The position numbers and the translations under genes were made by a program. The notes under the pieces were generated by a model, which saw nothing but the letters and a program-made list of their open reading frames with translations, searched no databases and was not told the origin of the DNA. Below, piece by piece: positions 38,391 through 46,702 of a stretch of 64,000 nt of DNA (within the stretch, counting starts at the first letter, position 1; each line of letters starts with the position of its first letter). This DNA is from Phycisphaeraceae bacterium. Lineage in GTDB: Bacteria; Planctomycetota; Phycisphaerae; Phycisphaerales; UBA1924. The DNA lies in contig JAHBXD010000002.1 of assembly GCA_019636695.1 (NCBI GenBank), positions 248,001-312,000 of the forward strand, read 5' to 3'.

Positions 38391-39013
38391 ACAGGCCCCC
38401 CTGCAGATGGGGCAAGGCTTCGGGCGAGGTCGGTGAGCATGGATTTCCATGCGTCGGCCTGATCGCGCATGTCGAATTCGAGGGCGTCTGCGAGAGATGA
38501 CCAGTCTTCGCGCGTCATGGCGACGACAAGGAGCTTGAGGCGGTCGATGAGTTCGCTCAGCCGCTGGCCGACGGAAGGTCCGCCTGAGGCGGGGGCAAGG
38601 CGGGCAAGATCGAGCTGGAGGAGTTCGGCTCCGTGGGCGAGGGCGGTCATGATGGCCTGCCAGGTTTGCACGGCTCTCTCGAAGAGGGCGCGGGCCTCGT
38701 CGAGCTTGCCTGACTGGATGAGCAGGGCGGCCTCGGTCTGGTCGGCCTCTACGCCGTCGAGAGCCTCGGCCGCGTCTCTGAGCGTGATGCAGACCAGGGC
38801 ACGCGGCTCGGCCGAGGTGATGCGTAACTCGCCGTATCCCCCGGTGTCGCGGCTGGGCTGGGCAAGTTCGGCTTCGCCCAGCAGGCGGCCATCGCCCTTG
38901 ACCTCGACGACCATGCGCCCTTGCCCCTGCGCACGGAGCACAGCCTCACGGAGGGCCGCCGCGAGACTCGGCTCAGCGATGTCGAGAGGAACGTCGTCGA
39001 GATAGACCTGCAT
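38387..39013 (-). CDS. Hypothetical protein, operon partner of LAB_N and GT2
   Basis: Not recognised. Residues 1-75 are beta-rich (MQVYLDDVPLDIAEPSL, RMVVEVKGDGRLLGEAEL); residues 90-208 are all-helical (QTEAALLIQSGKLDEARALFERAVQTWQAIMTALAHG). It may be a scaffold or chaperone-like protein. The ATG at 39013 is chosen because the frame upstream runs through the LAB_N stop. Its stop overlaps the next gene's GTG by four nt. The gap to the LAB_N stop is 77 nt. Confidence 0.65.
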   Translation of the reverse strand: MQVYLDDVPLDIAEPSLAAALREAVLRAQGQGRMVVEVKGDGRLLGEAELAQPSRDTGGYGELRITSAEPRALVCITLRDAAEALDGVEADQTEAALLIQSGKLDEARALFERAVQTWQAIMTALAHGAELLQLDLARLAPASGGPSVGQRLSELIDRLKLLVVAMTREDWSSLADALEFDMRDQADAWKSMLTDLARSLAPSAGGPV

Positions 39014-39090
39014 GGGTGTAGTGTCGCCTTGGCGGAGGTCCGGGGCAACTCTGCCGATGGAGAATGCCGGAAACTCGGGTTCGGATCGGC

Positions 39091-39717
39091 TCAGGCGGAG
39101 GCGGCGCGGCGTCGCTGTTTGGCGATCAGGCGAAGATTGCGCGCATAAATGACGACACCGGAGCTTTGGCCGAGCACGCCGATGATGTCCTGCCTCCAGA
39201 CGAAGTAGACAAAGAGGCAGATTCCGCCCAAGAGGCTGATCCACCAGAAGACCTCGGGGATGACGCTCCGGCGTTCACGCTCACTGACGAGCCACTGGAT
39301 GACAAACCGGCAAGAGAAGATGATCTGGCCGAGGAGACCTACGGCGACCCAGACCAGACTTCCCCATCCGGTGATGTTGAGTGCGCGAAAAACCATGTTG
39401 CCGCCGTCTCGAAGCCTGCGAATGGCTGCTTCGCCCACGATGGCGGCGAACTGCGATTCTGTGAGCACTTCGGAAGCATGATCTCGGGAAAGCATGCGGA
39501 ACGTGGCCTGGCCGTCGAGCATCAGGATCTCGACGTGGCCGCGGTACTGCCCGATGACGAACTTGACGGCGGTTGCACCTGGTCGCAACTCGTGGGCGGG
39601 GCCGGTTCCGGGCTTGGAAATGACCAGCCACAGCCCCAGAAAGATCAAGGCGAGCATGGCGAGCAGCGGCTCGTATTTGAAGCGACGGCGCTCTCCCGAA
39701 TTGGGCGATGCGCTCAC
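39091..39717 (-). CDS. LAB_N domain membrane protein
   Basis: Contains the lipid A biosynthesis N-terminal domain in its C-terminal 95 residues: WGSLVWVAVGLLGQIIFSCRF, QWLVSERERRSVIPEVFWWISLLGG and VWRQDIIGVLGQSSGVVIYARNL. An extra N-terminal helix (YEPLLAMLALIFLGLWLV) and an extracytoplasmic segment precede it. LAB_N proteins are thought to be small flippases or partners of polyprenyl-phosphate sugar transferases. The GTG start at 39717 overlaps the stop of the upstream glycosyltransferase by four nt (GTGA), so the two are translated together. Confidence 0.85.
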   Translation of the reverse strand: MSASPNSGERRRFKYEPLLAMLALIFLGLWLVISKPGTGPAHELRPGATAVKFVIGQYRGHVEILMLDGQATFRMLSRDHASEVLTESQFAAIVGEAAIRRLRDGGNMVFRALNITGWGSLVWVAVGLLGQIIFSCRFVIQWLVSERERRSVIPEVFWWISLLGGICLFVYFVWRQDIIGVLGQSSGVVIYARNLRLIAKQRRRAASA

Positions 39718-40487
39718 GGGTGCACCTCCTCGTGGAGCACGGGCCGGCGACGCTTGCCCATCCACCGGACAGCGAAGCAGTCAATGAGACCGGGAATCGC
39801 CCGCTTGGTGACACCGAGGCCGTACTTGGTCTGGCCTGCCACTCGCGGGCGATGGTTGACGCGCATTTCCACGACGCGATATCCGGCCTGGCGCGCGGAA
39901 ACCGGGATGAACCGATGCATGCCCTTGAACTCAAGGGGAATCATCAGCGCGATGTCCCGTTTCATGATCCTGAGCGAACAACCCGTATCGCGAATCGTGT
40001 CTCCCAGGAGCATGCGTCGAAAGAGCCTGCCCACGCGCGAACCGATGCGGCGAACGGCGTTGTCGCGTCGGGCGTGCGATCGGTCGCCTTGGACCATGTC
40101 GGCCCCGCGCTCTCGGAGGAGATTGAGCATCGCGGGAAGATCAGCCGGATCGTTCTGCAGGTCGGCATCGAGCGAGGCGACCAGTCTGCCTCGCGCCTGT
40201 CTGAAACCCGCCCAGAACGCGGCGGACTGACCACCCCCCTTTCCTAGGGGGGTGGCGGTCATGGTGATGCACCGGAGCCAAGGCCGCGAGGCCATGTGTT
40301 CGAGAATCACCTGCCGCGTGTTGTCGGTCGACCCGTCGTCGACGATGATGCACTCGAAGCGAACCCCGACGAGCGCCTGCTCGATCTCGCTGACGAGGGG
40401 AGCAATGTTTTCCTGCTCGTTATGCGCGGGAGCGATGACGGAGAGTTCGATATCGTGCTCGCCCTGCGCCGGAATACCTGAAGTCAT
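39714..40487 (-). CDS. DPM1-like glycosyltransferase family 2
   Basis: Transfers a sugar from a nucleotide to a polyprenyl phosphate on the cytoplasmic face of the inner membrane. ELSVIAPAHNEQENI is the nucleotide strand, CIIVDDGSTDNT and SLDADLQNDP (DxD) are the GT-A signatures, and QGDRSHARRDNAVRRIGSRVGR is the DPM1/ArnC catalytic loop. No C-terminal membrane helices, as in dolichol-phosphate mannosyltransferase 1 homologues. Directly coupled to LAB_N; together they likely supply a lipid-linked sugar for lipid A or another glycan. Start set at ATG 40487. Confidence 0.9.
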   Translation of the reverse strand: MTSGIPAQGEHDIELSVIAPAHNEQENIAPLVSEIEQALVGVRFECIIVDDGSTDNTRQVILEHMASRPWLRCITMTATPLGKGGGQSAAFWAGFRQARGRLVASLDADLQNDPADLPAMLNLLRERGADMVQGDRSHARRDNAVRRIGSRVGRLFRRMLLGDTIRDTGCSLRIMKRDIALMIPLEFKGMHRFIPVSARQAGYRVVEMRVNHRPRVAGQTKYGLGVTKRAIPGLIDCFAVRWMGKRRRPVLHEEVHP

Positions 40488-40579
40488 GGGACCGAACGAT
40501 AGCGAAGCCTGCGACCTGCGGGGGCCACCCACAGGGCCTAGGTGAATACCCTGGAGGGGTCACGTCAAAACTCGACGCC

Positions 40580-40604
40580 TAGACTGGGATGATTCTTATT
40601 CTCA
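40580..40604 (+). promoter_or_regulatory. Putative promoter -10 with overlapping Fur-like box
   Basis: TAGACT at 40580-40585 resembles a -10 hexamer. TGATTCTTATTCTCA at 40590-40604 (reverse strand TGAGAATAAGAATCA) matches the Fur 7-1-7 consensus TGATAATnATTATCA at about 11-12 of 14 specific positions. The box would overlap the transcription start and lies 21 bases before the ferredoxin ATG, the right place for iron-dependent repression. No good -35 is visible. Assignment is inferred. Confidence 0.45.
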
Positions 40605-40625
40605 ATCACAACCGGGGAGCATCCC

Positions 40626-41024
40626 ATGCACCTTCGCCGTTCTGATCATCACCACGGCCCCGCTGAAGTGCCCGTGAAGTTCCTGCTGGAAGACCCTGAG
40701 GGGCTGACCGGTACCGACAAGCAGGAATGGGACGTGATGGCCGCCAAGGGTGAACACCTACTCGAAGTGGCGATGGACCACGGGATCAACATAGAGCATG
40801 CCTGCGGCGGCGTGTGCGCGTGCTCGACGTGCCATGTCTACATTGAGAAGGGGATGGAGCACCTGTCTGAGGCGACCGAGGCGGAAGAAGACCGCGTGGA
40901 AGAAGCCCCGGGGCTGCAGCGGAACAGCAGGCTGAGTTGTCAGTGCGAGATTGAGGGCAACGGCCCGATCGTGATTCGCGTGCCGGCCTGGAACCGGAAT
41001 GCGGTCAAAGAAATTCCGCACTGA
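40626..41024 (+). CDS. fdx: [2Fe-2S] ferredoxin, Isc type
   Basis: Electron carrier of the Isc pathway. Residues 60-69 hold the cluster ligands in ACGGVCACSTCHVYI, and the fourth cysteine is in LSCQCEI; the spacing CX5CX2CXnC is that of adrenodoxin/Isc ferredoxins rather than plant-type. An acidic helix MEHLSEATEAEEDRVEEA follows, as in Fdx. The N-terminal 15 residues are His-rich and not conserved. Followed at 87 nt by iscX, the same order as at the end of enterobacterial isc operons. A Fur-like site precedes it. Confidence 0.92.
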   Translation: MHLRRSDHHHGPAEVPVKFLLEDPEGLTGTDKQEWDVMAAKGEHLLEVAMDHGINIEHACGGVCACSTCHVYIEKGMEHLSEATEAEEDRVEEAPGLQRNSRLSCQCEIEGNGPIVIRVPAWNRNAVKEIPH

Positions 41025-41110
41025 CGGCCCCGGACGAAGATCTCTGCCCATCGGTGGAGCAGGTCGACAATGCCCTTTGCGGCAGGCCGCAGGGAATGCG
41101 GGGTGATGCC

Positions 41111-41344
41111 ATGGCTGAGACGTATCACTGGCTCGATGTCGAGCGGATCGCGGAAGAACTTGCCGAGGCGTATCCGCAGATTGATCCGCTGAGCGTTCGA
41201 TTTCCCAAACTTCGAGACATGGTGCGCTCACTGCCTGGGTTTGCCGAACAGCCGGGCCACCCGGTCAACGAACGCATCCTTGAGACGATTCAGGCGCTCT
41301 GGAACAGCGAATATCGTGATTTGAAGCAAGAAGATAATGACTGA
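41111..41344 (+). CDS. iscX: Fe-S assembly protein IscX
   Basis: Small acidic protein that binds iron and the IscS desulfurase and modulates Fe-S assembly. The 77-residue sequence aligns well with IscX: YHWLDVERIAEELAEAYPQID, then PLSVRFPKLRDMVRSLPGF, then NERILETIQALW with the acidic tail. Upstream Met at 41096 or 41054 would only add unconserved residues. Follows fdx, as in isc operons, although iscS, iscU and hscA are absent from this window. Confidence 0.88.
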   Translation: MAETYHWLDVERIAEELAEAYPQIDPLSVRFPKLRDMVRSLPGFAEQPGHPVNERILETIQALWNSEYRDLKQEDND

Positions 41345-41483
41345 TCGTGTCCGCGCCTGATCTCCGCGCTCAGTGTGCGACCCACGCGAAGGAAACGGCA
41401 CGGCTCGCCTTCCGACGCGCAGCTCGCAACCGTGAACGGTGATGATGCCACGAAGCCAACGAACGATCGGCTTGATCGCGACA

Positions 41484-42437
41484 TCAGCGCGGGGCGACAA
41501 TGAGCACGAGCCTCACGACGCCGAGTTGCTCTGTCCGCTCGAGCGCACCATCAATCCGCAGGCCCAATCGCACGCTTGTGCCGATGGTGAAGTCCTGCAA
41601 CACCTCGCGACGAACAGGCCAACCCGCCCGAAGCGGGCACCCGGCCAGAAGTTCGGCCTCAATCGCCGCAACACGTGCTTCAAACCCGCTTCCGGGGGCT
41701 GCCTCGACGCGAACCTGACCGACGGTGAGCACCGGAATGACAAACCCGGCGGTCGAGTCGGCTGCATCGGCCGGGCGAATGTCGAGCGTGACGACATCCG
41801 CCTGATCGAAAGCACGCTTGATGACTCGTGACGCGGTCGTCAGGCCGCGATGATCGAGGCGAATCAATGGTTCATCGACCAGCAACTCGGCAAGCCTGAT
41901 GGTCCTGGCCCCTTCCGCCGGATTGTCGGCGATGGTCCAGATATCAGCCCCTCCGGGTTCGACGGTCAGGGGGAGTTCGAGCAGCGCATCCGGCCAGACT
42001 TCCTGCGGCAGCCGCCCCCAGCGGGTCAACCCCTGGGGTTCGAGCACCAGCCGCTCGGCACCCGGAGGCATGGGTACAGGCTCCGAAGGCTCTTCGGGTA
42101 TGGCGGGGGCGGCCGGGGGCTGGGCCTCTGCCCGATCGGGCTGTGCGCTCTCGGGCGCGGCAGATTCTTTCGGCGCTAAAGCCGGCGGAACCCGCGTGGT
42201 CTCGGGCTGAGGCACGGTGATGCCTAGAAGCCCCGGGTCGCGCTCGGCCCCTGCATGCGAATCACCCGAACCCGCTTCAGACTCGATCCGGTCGGCTGGG
42301 GCCGAAACGGGCTTCCGGGGCGGGTCGATCGGCGGGTCGCCTGGCCCGCAGGATGCCAGGGCGAGTGACAGGGCTACGCCGATGACCGCGGCGCGTGTGC
42401 GCTTTGTCACGTGTCGGGAAACTCGTCGAACGTGCAT
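41484..42437 (-). CDS. Hypothetical lipoprotein with Pro/Ala/Glu-rich linker
   Basis: Lipoprotein signal with lipobox LALASC near residue 30, then about 110 residues of Pro/Ala/Glu-rich low complexity that probably span the periplasm. The C-terminal 180 residues are beta-rich (VWPDALLELPLTVEPGGADIW, LIRLDHRGLTTASRVIKRAF, VLTVGQVRVEAAPGSGFEARV) with no recognised family. The ATG start at 42437 faces the divergent rlmE region. Convergent with iscX. Confidence 0.7.
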   Translation of the reverse strand: MHVRRVSRHVTKRTRAAVIGVALSLALASCGPGDPPIDPPRKPVSAPADRIESEAGSGDSHAGAERDPGLLGITVPQPETTRVPPALAPKESAAPESAQPDRAEAQPPAAPAIPEEPSEPVPMPPGAERLVLEPQGLTRWGRLPQEVWPDALLELPLTVEPGGADIWTIADNPAEGARTIRLAELLVDEPLIRLDHRGLTTASRVIKRAFDQADVVTLDIRPADAADSTAGFVIPVLTVGQVRVEAAPGSGFEARVAAIEAELLAGCPLRAGWPVRREVLQDFTIGTSVRLGLRIDGALERTEQLGVVRLVLIVAPR

Positions 42438-42519
42438 GTGCAAGGGTATTCGAGTGAAGGGTCCGGAATGTTCGCCCGGTGAAAGTTCGGCATCGACTTT
42501 TCCCGCACTACCATTGCGC

Positions 42520-43146
42520 GTGCCTCGGCGCGTTCTTCATGATCGGTTTTTCAAACAGGCGAAAGCCGAGGGATATCTCGCGCGATCGGCGTACAAGTTG
42601 ATCGAGATCGACGATCGTAAGCGCCTGTTGCGCAAGGGTGATCGCGTGCTCGACCTTGGGTGCGCCCCGGGATCTTGGCTCCAGGTTGCGGGCGAGCGGG
42701 TCGGCCCATCGGGCGCGGTGATCGGCATCGACCTCCAGGCGGTGACGCATCCGATGCCGGCGCACATCCGCCACGCGGTGATGGATGCGTTTACGGCTGA
42801 TCCGGGCGTCTTGACGGGAGAGGCGGGAGGGATGTTCGACGTGGTGTTGAGCGATATGGCGCCGAATACGACCGGCGCCGGCGATCATTTCCGCTCGTAT
42901 CACCTGTGTCGTCGCGTGATCGAACTGCTTCCCGGGTTGTTGCGGATCGGGGGCAACCTGGCAATGAAGGTTTTTGAAGGCGAGAAATATCCGGAGTTGC
43001 TTCGCCATGTCGGCAGGCGTTTCCGCGAGGTCAAGGGGTTCAAACCGCGCGCCTGCCGCGATGTCTCCTCGGAGATCTACGTCATCGGGCACGGGTATAC
43101 AGGTGAGCCGGTGTCGGCCGGCCCGGGCGGGCAAACGACATCGTGA
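42520..43146 (+). CDS. rlmE: 23S rRNA 2'-O-methyltransferase RlmE (RrmJ)
   Basis: Methylates U2552 of 23S rRNA, a late step in large-subunit assembly. The RrmJ K-D-K-E tetrad is visible: Lys in ARSAYKLIEID, Asp in LSDMAPNTTG, Lys in AMKVFEGEKY and Glu in SSEIYVIG; the SAM motif is VLDLGCAPGSW. The GTG at 42520 gives the family-like N-terminus (PRRVLHDRFF). An ATG at 42436 or further upstream would add unconserved residues and overlap the divergent lipoprotein's start. The stop overlaps the next gene's GTG by four nt. Confidence 0.9.
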   Translation: MPRRVLHDRFFKQAKAEGYLARSAYKLIEIDDRKRLLRKGDRVLDLGCAPGSWLQVAGERVGPSGAVIGIDLQAVTHPMPAHIRHAVMDAFTADPGVLTGEAGGMFDVVLSDMAPNTTGAGDHFRSYHLCRRVIELLPGLLRIGGNLAMKVFEGEKYPELLRHVGRRFREVKGFKPRACRDVSSEIYVIGHGYTGEPVSAGPGGQTTS

Positions 43147-45110
43147 CGTTTCTGACGCCCATTCCGGCGCTGATTGCGGCGGCACTGGCCGCGCCGGCGC
43201 TCGTGTTTTTATACATGCTGAAATTGCGTCGGCGCCCGGTGCGGGTGCCCAGCACGATGCTCTGGGAGCATGCGACGGCTGACCTTCAGGCCAACGTGCC
43301 GTTGAAGTGGCTGCGCCCCAGTTGGCTTCTGCTGCTGCACATGCTGATTCTTGCTGCGCTGCTGCTGGCGATGGCGAGGCCGACGCTTGATGATGCGGCA
43401 GGACGCTCTCGGCGGATTCTGATTGTGCTCGATCGCTCGGCCTCGATGCAGGCCGCAGATGGTGAAGATGGAACCCGCTTTGAAGAAGCGGTGCGCCGCG
43501 CCAAGGCGCTGGTGCAGCAGGTGCGTCGATCAGGAACGGCGGCGTCGATCGGGGTGGTGGGGTTCGCCGCCGAAGCCCGATTGCTGACTCCGCTCGCGGC
43601 GGACACCGAGGCCGCATTGCGTGCGCTCGACGACGCTGTACCAACCGACCAGCCCGGCAATCTGCAGGCGGCGTTTGATCTTGCCCTGGCTCTGCTGATG
43701 GATCCGGAAGAACGTGAAGATGATGCGGATCGGCCGCTGATTGTGCTTTTCAGTGACGGGGGGATTGACGACCACGCAAAGCTGATGCTTGGCACGGCTG
43801 ATCTTCGGCTCGAGCGCGTCGGCCCGGCGCCGGATGAGCAAGGGATCGACAATCTCGGCATCGTGGCGATTGCAGCACGGCGTGAGTATGAAGACCCAGG
43901 CACAGTGCGGCTTTTTGTGCGCGTTCAGAACGCCTCAACGACTGAGCGGGCAACACACATTGAGGTCTTGCTCGACGGTGTCCGTATCGAACGACAGCCG
44001 CTGATTGTGCCCCCGGCTCGGCCCGGGGCCGGGGGGACGCTGACTCCCGGAATGCGCTCGACCACGGTGGAGTTTCCTTCGCATGAGGGAGGGGTGCTGC
44101 GAGTCCGGATCGACCGTCCGGATGTTCTCGCGGCGGACAATCATGCCGCCGTTGTGCTTGAACCTGCACGATCGCTTCGGCTGCTGGTTGTGCGTGCAGC
44201 AGGGCCTGGATCGGCCAATCGCGCGGCGTGGATTGTGGACAACATTCTGGCGGAGATCGGCGCAAGAGAAGTCGTGCATGTGGCTCCGGACGGATATGCC
44301 CGCATGGATCGCGGGGGCGAAGTTGCGGAGTTTGACCTGATCATCTTTGATGGTGTCACCCCAGAGCGCGTGCCGCCGGTGCCGACGCTCAGTTTCGGGG
44401 CGGGTCTTCCCGTCGTGGGGCTTGAGCTGGGCACGAGCCTCAGCGAGAGGGGGACGAACGCGCTCATGTGGGATCGCGCGCATCCGTTGCTTCGGCATGT
44501 CGCGATTGACACGTTATATGTTTCTCAAACACTTGCCGTCATAGATGAAGGCGCAACCGTGCTCGCACGCGGACGCGATGGGCCGCTGATGCTGCTCCTC
44601 GAAGATGTCGGAGTTCGCCGGCTGGTCGTGGCATTTGATCTTGCCCGCTCGAACTGGCCGCTGCACTACGGGTTTGCGATTTTTCTCGCGGCGGCGTGCG
44701 ACTATCTCGCGCTGGTAGGCGATGCGGCGACCGGCGCGGCGTTTTCGACTTCTGAGCCGGTCCGCATCCGCACGGGGGTCGATGACGGGTTGGTGCGCTT
44801 CCGCCTTGAAGGGGAACCCACTTGGCGAACCGTGCCCGCCCGCCGCGGCAGCGCAACGCTCGGCGTGCTCGAACGTGCGGGGGTGTATGAGACGCCGGAC
44901 GCGCTGAGGCCGAAGCTGGCGGTGAACCTGACGAATGAGCGTGAATCGCTGGCTAAGACGCGCGACAGCATCGAGGTTTCTGGACAAGAGATCACTGCCC
45001 GAGCGGGTACGGCCGCTGGGCGGCTGGAACTCTGGCCGTGGTTCGTACTCGGCGCGGGCGTGCTGCTTTTAATCGAATGGCTGGTCTACGGAGCACGAAT
45101 GCGCGTTTAG
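43143..45110 (+). CDS. BatA-like membrane protein with VWA domain
   Basis: Resembles the aerotolerance (Bat) family. The N-terminus TFLTPIPALIAAALAAPALVFLYMLKLRR is the BatA N-terminal membrane segment, followed by a second helix LLLLHMLILAALLLAMARPTL and a VWA domain with MIDAS motif LDRSASMQ and LFSDGG. The middle is a beta-rich region, and one C-terminal helix (ELWPWFVLGAGVLLLIEWLV) anchors the protein. GTG start overlaps the rlmE stop in GTGA, so translation is coupled. Bat proteins are usually next to MoxR ATPases; none is here. Confidence 0.85.
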   Translation: MTFLTPIPALIAAALAAPALVFLYMLKLRRRPVRVPSTMLWEHATADLQANVPLKWLRPSWLLLLHMLILAALLLAMARPTLDDAAGRSRRILIVLDRSASMQAADGEDGTRFEEAVRRAKALVQQVRRSGTAASIGVVGFAAEARLLTPLAADTEAALRALDDAVPTDQPGNLQAAFDLALALLMDPEEREDDADRPLIVLFSDGGIDDHAKLMLGTADLRLERVGPAPDEQGIDNLGIVAIAARREYEDPGTVRLFVRVQNASTTERATHIEVLLDGVRIERQPLIVPPARPGAGGTLTPGMRSTTVEFPSHEGGVLRVRIDRPDVLAADNHAAVVLEPARSLRLLVVRAAGPGSANRAAWIVDNILAEIGAREVVHVAPDGYARMDRGGEVAEFDLIIFDGVTPERVPPVPTLSFGAGLPVVGLELGTSLSERGTNALMWDRAHPLLRHVAIDTLYVSQTLAVIDEGATVLARGRDGPLMLLLEDVGVRRLVVAFDLARSNWPLHYGFAIFLAAACDYLALVGDAATGAAFSTSEPVRIRTGVDDGLVRFRLEGEPTWRTVPARRGSATLGVLERAGVYETPDALRPKLAVNLTNERESLAKTRDSIEVSGQEITARAGTAAGRLELWPWFVLGAGVLLLIEWLVYGARMRV

Positions 45111-45224
45111 TGTGAAGAATGCGTCATGGATTCGCCGAGCAAGCCCGGACGACGGCCGGATGACATCGGAGAGAATACAAGTTACGGCACGAGGGCGCAC
45201 CAGCGCGACCCGGAAAGGACTGCG

Positions 45225-46613
45225 ATGACCACTCCCAGCCATGGAATTCCACGGCGCAGATTTCTCCGCTCCGCCGGCGCGGGCGCCGGTCTCGGCGCGG
45301 TGCTCGCGGGCGATGTGAGGGCGAGAGGTTCTCAGGCGAGCGCACGGGTTGCAGCCGGACATGCGAAGAACGTGATCCTGCTGATCGCCGACGGGATGGG
45401 CTTGGGCACGATCACGCTCGGCGATATGTACAGCCGCATGACACGATCGAGAAGACTGCATTGGATGGATCTGCTCAACGATCCTCGGGTACGTACGGGA
45501 TTGTGCGACACCCAGTCTGCCGACGGATTGGTCTCGGACTCGGCCGCGACGGCCTCGGCCTGGAGTATCGGCGAACGTGTGAATAACGGCGCGATCTGCT
45601 TCACGCCCGATGGGCGCGAACCAGCGCCCGTGATGGCGCGCGCGGTTGCACGAGGTATGGCGTGCGGTCTGGTCACGACGTCGAGCCTCACGGATGCCAC
45701 GCCCGCGTGCATGTACGCCAACGCTCCCAAACGAAACATGGGCGATGAAATCGGCCAACAACTGCGCGAGAGCGGAGTGTCGGTGATGCTCGGCGGAGGC
45801 CGGTCGACGCTGAACCCCATCTTCGCCTCGACGCCTGACTCGGGCTGCGTGATCGTGCGCACGCGGGAAGAGTTGATGGCACACGCCGCGACCGACTCCC
45901 AGCGCCTGCTGGGGTTATTCGGCTCTTCATATGTTCCGTATGTGCTTGACCGCAGGCCCGAGACGCCCTCGCTGATGGAAATGTCACGCGTGGCGATTTC
46001 ACGGCTTGCAGCGAACGAGCAGGGATTCATGCTGCAGATCGAGGCGGGACGCGTTGACCACGCCGCCCATGCCAACGATGCGGCATCGCTCGTGCATGAA
46101 ATGATGGAGTTTGATGATGTTGCCGGGTGGGTCGCCTCGTGGGCGCTGGATCGCGGCGACACCTTGGTAATCATCACGACCGACCATGCCAACGCAAACC
46201 CGGGGTTGACACTCTACGGGCAGACGGGAGATCGCGCGTTTGAACGCCTGCGTGGAGTCAAACGATCGTTTGAGTGGATATTCCGCGAGTTTGACCGCGG
46301 GAAAGAAGCGGCCGATGATCCGGCTGCACTGATGGGAAGCCTTGTGCATGAAGCGACAGGCATCGAGCTTCGTCCTGAAGACCTTCGGGACTATGTGGAT
46401 GGTGCACTGAAGCACCCATTCCGCACCGCCGGAACCCGCACGGGCCTCCTGGGAGCGTTGCTGGCCAATCATTTCGGCGTGGCGTTTCTCAGCCCCAATC
46501 ACACTTCGGACTTTGTGCTCGTAAGCGCCCTTGGGCCTGGAAGCACGCTTCTCCCGGGTTTTCATCATAATACCCAGTTGCATGATGTGATCGTTTCAGC
46601 GCTGGGGTGGTGA
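45225..46613 (+). CDS. Tat-exported alkaline phosphatase (PhoA family)
   Basis: Periplasmic phosphomonoesterase. The Tat signal RRRFLRSAGAGAGLGAVLAG is at residues 10-30. Conserved pieces: NVILLIADGMGLGTITLG (metal Asp), SDSAATASAW with the catalytic Ser, QIEAGRVDHAAHAND and ITTDHAN (metal ligands). Length 462 suits PhoA. The start at 45225 has GGAAAGGA about seven nt upstream; the frame upstream is not conserved. No pho box was identified. Probably phosphate scavenging. Confidence 0.92.
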   Translation: MTTPSHGIPRRRFLRSAGAGAGLGAVLAGDVRARGSQASARVAAGHAKNVILLIADGMGLGTITLGDMYSRMTRSRRLHWMDLLNDPRVRTGLCDTQSADGLVSDSAATASAWSIGERVNNGAICFTPDGREPAPVMARAVARGMACGLVTTSSLTDATPACMYANAPKRNMGDEIGQQLRESGVSVMLGGGRSTLNPIFASTPDSGCVIVRTREELMAHAATDSQRLLGLFGSSYVPYVLDRRPETPSLMEMSRVAISRLAANEQGFMLQIEAGRVDHAAHANDAASLVHEMMEFDDVAGWVASWALDRGDTLVIITTDHANANPGLTLYGQTGDRAFERLRGVKRSFEWIFREFDRGKEAADDPAALMGSLVHEATGIELRPEDLRDYVDGALKHPFRTAGTRTGLLGALLANHFGVAFLSPNHTSDFVLVSALGPGSTLLPGFHHNTQLHDVIVSALGW

Positions 46614-46650
46614 CGTTCGCGCCTTGCCTGTCATGATTTGCAATAAAAAA

Positions 46651-46670
46651 GCGGGGCCTGACGGCCCCGC
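46651..46670 (-). terminator. Rho-independent terminator of the giant gene
   Basis: On the minus strand GCGGGGCC-gtca-GGCCCCGC, an eight-pair GC stem, is followed directly by TTTTTTATTG. It lies 32 nt after the stop of the giant minus-strand gene. The other strand lacks a T-tract, so it works in one direction. Confidence 0.9.
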
Positions 46671-46702
46671 CCCGAAAACCCAATTTCGTGACCATGCAAG
46701 GC

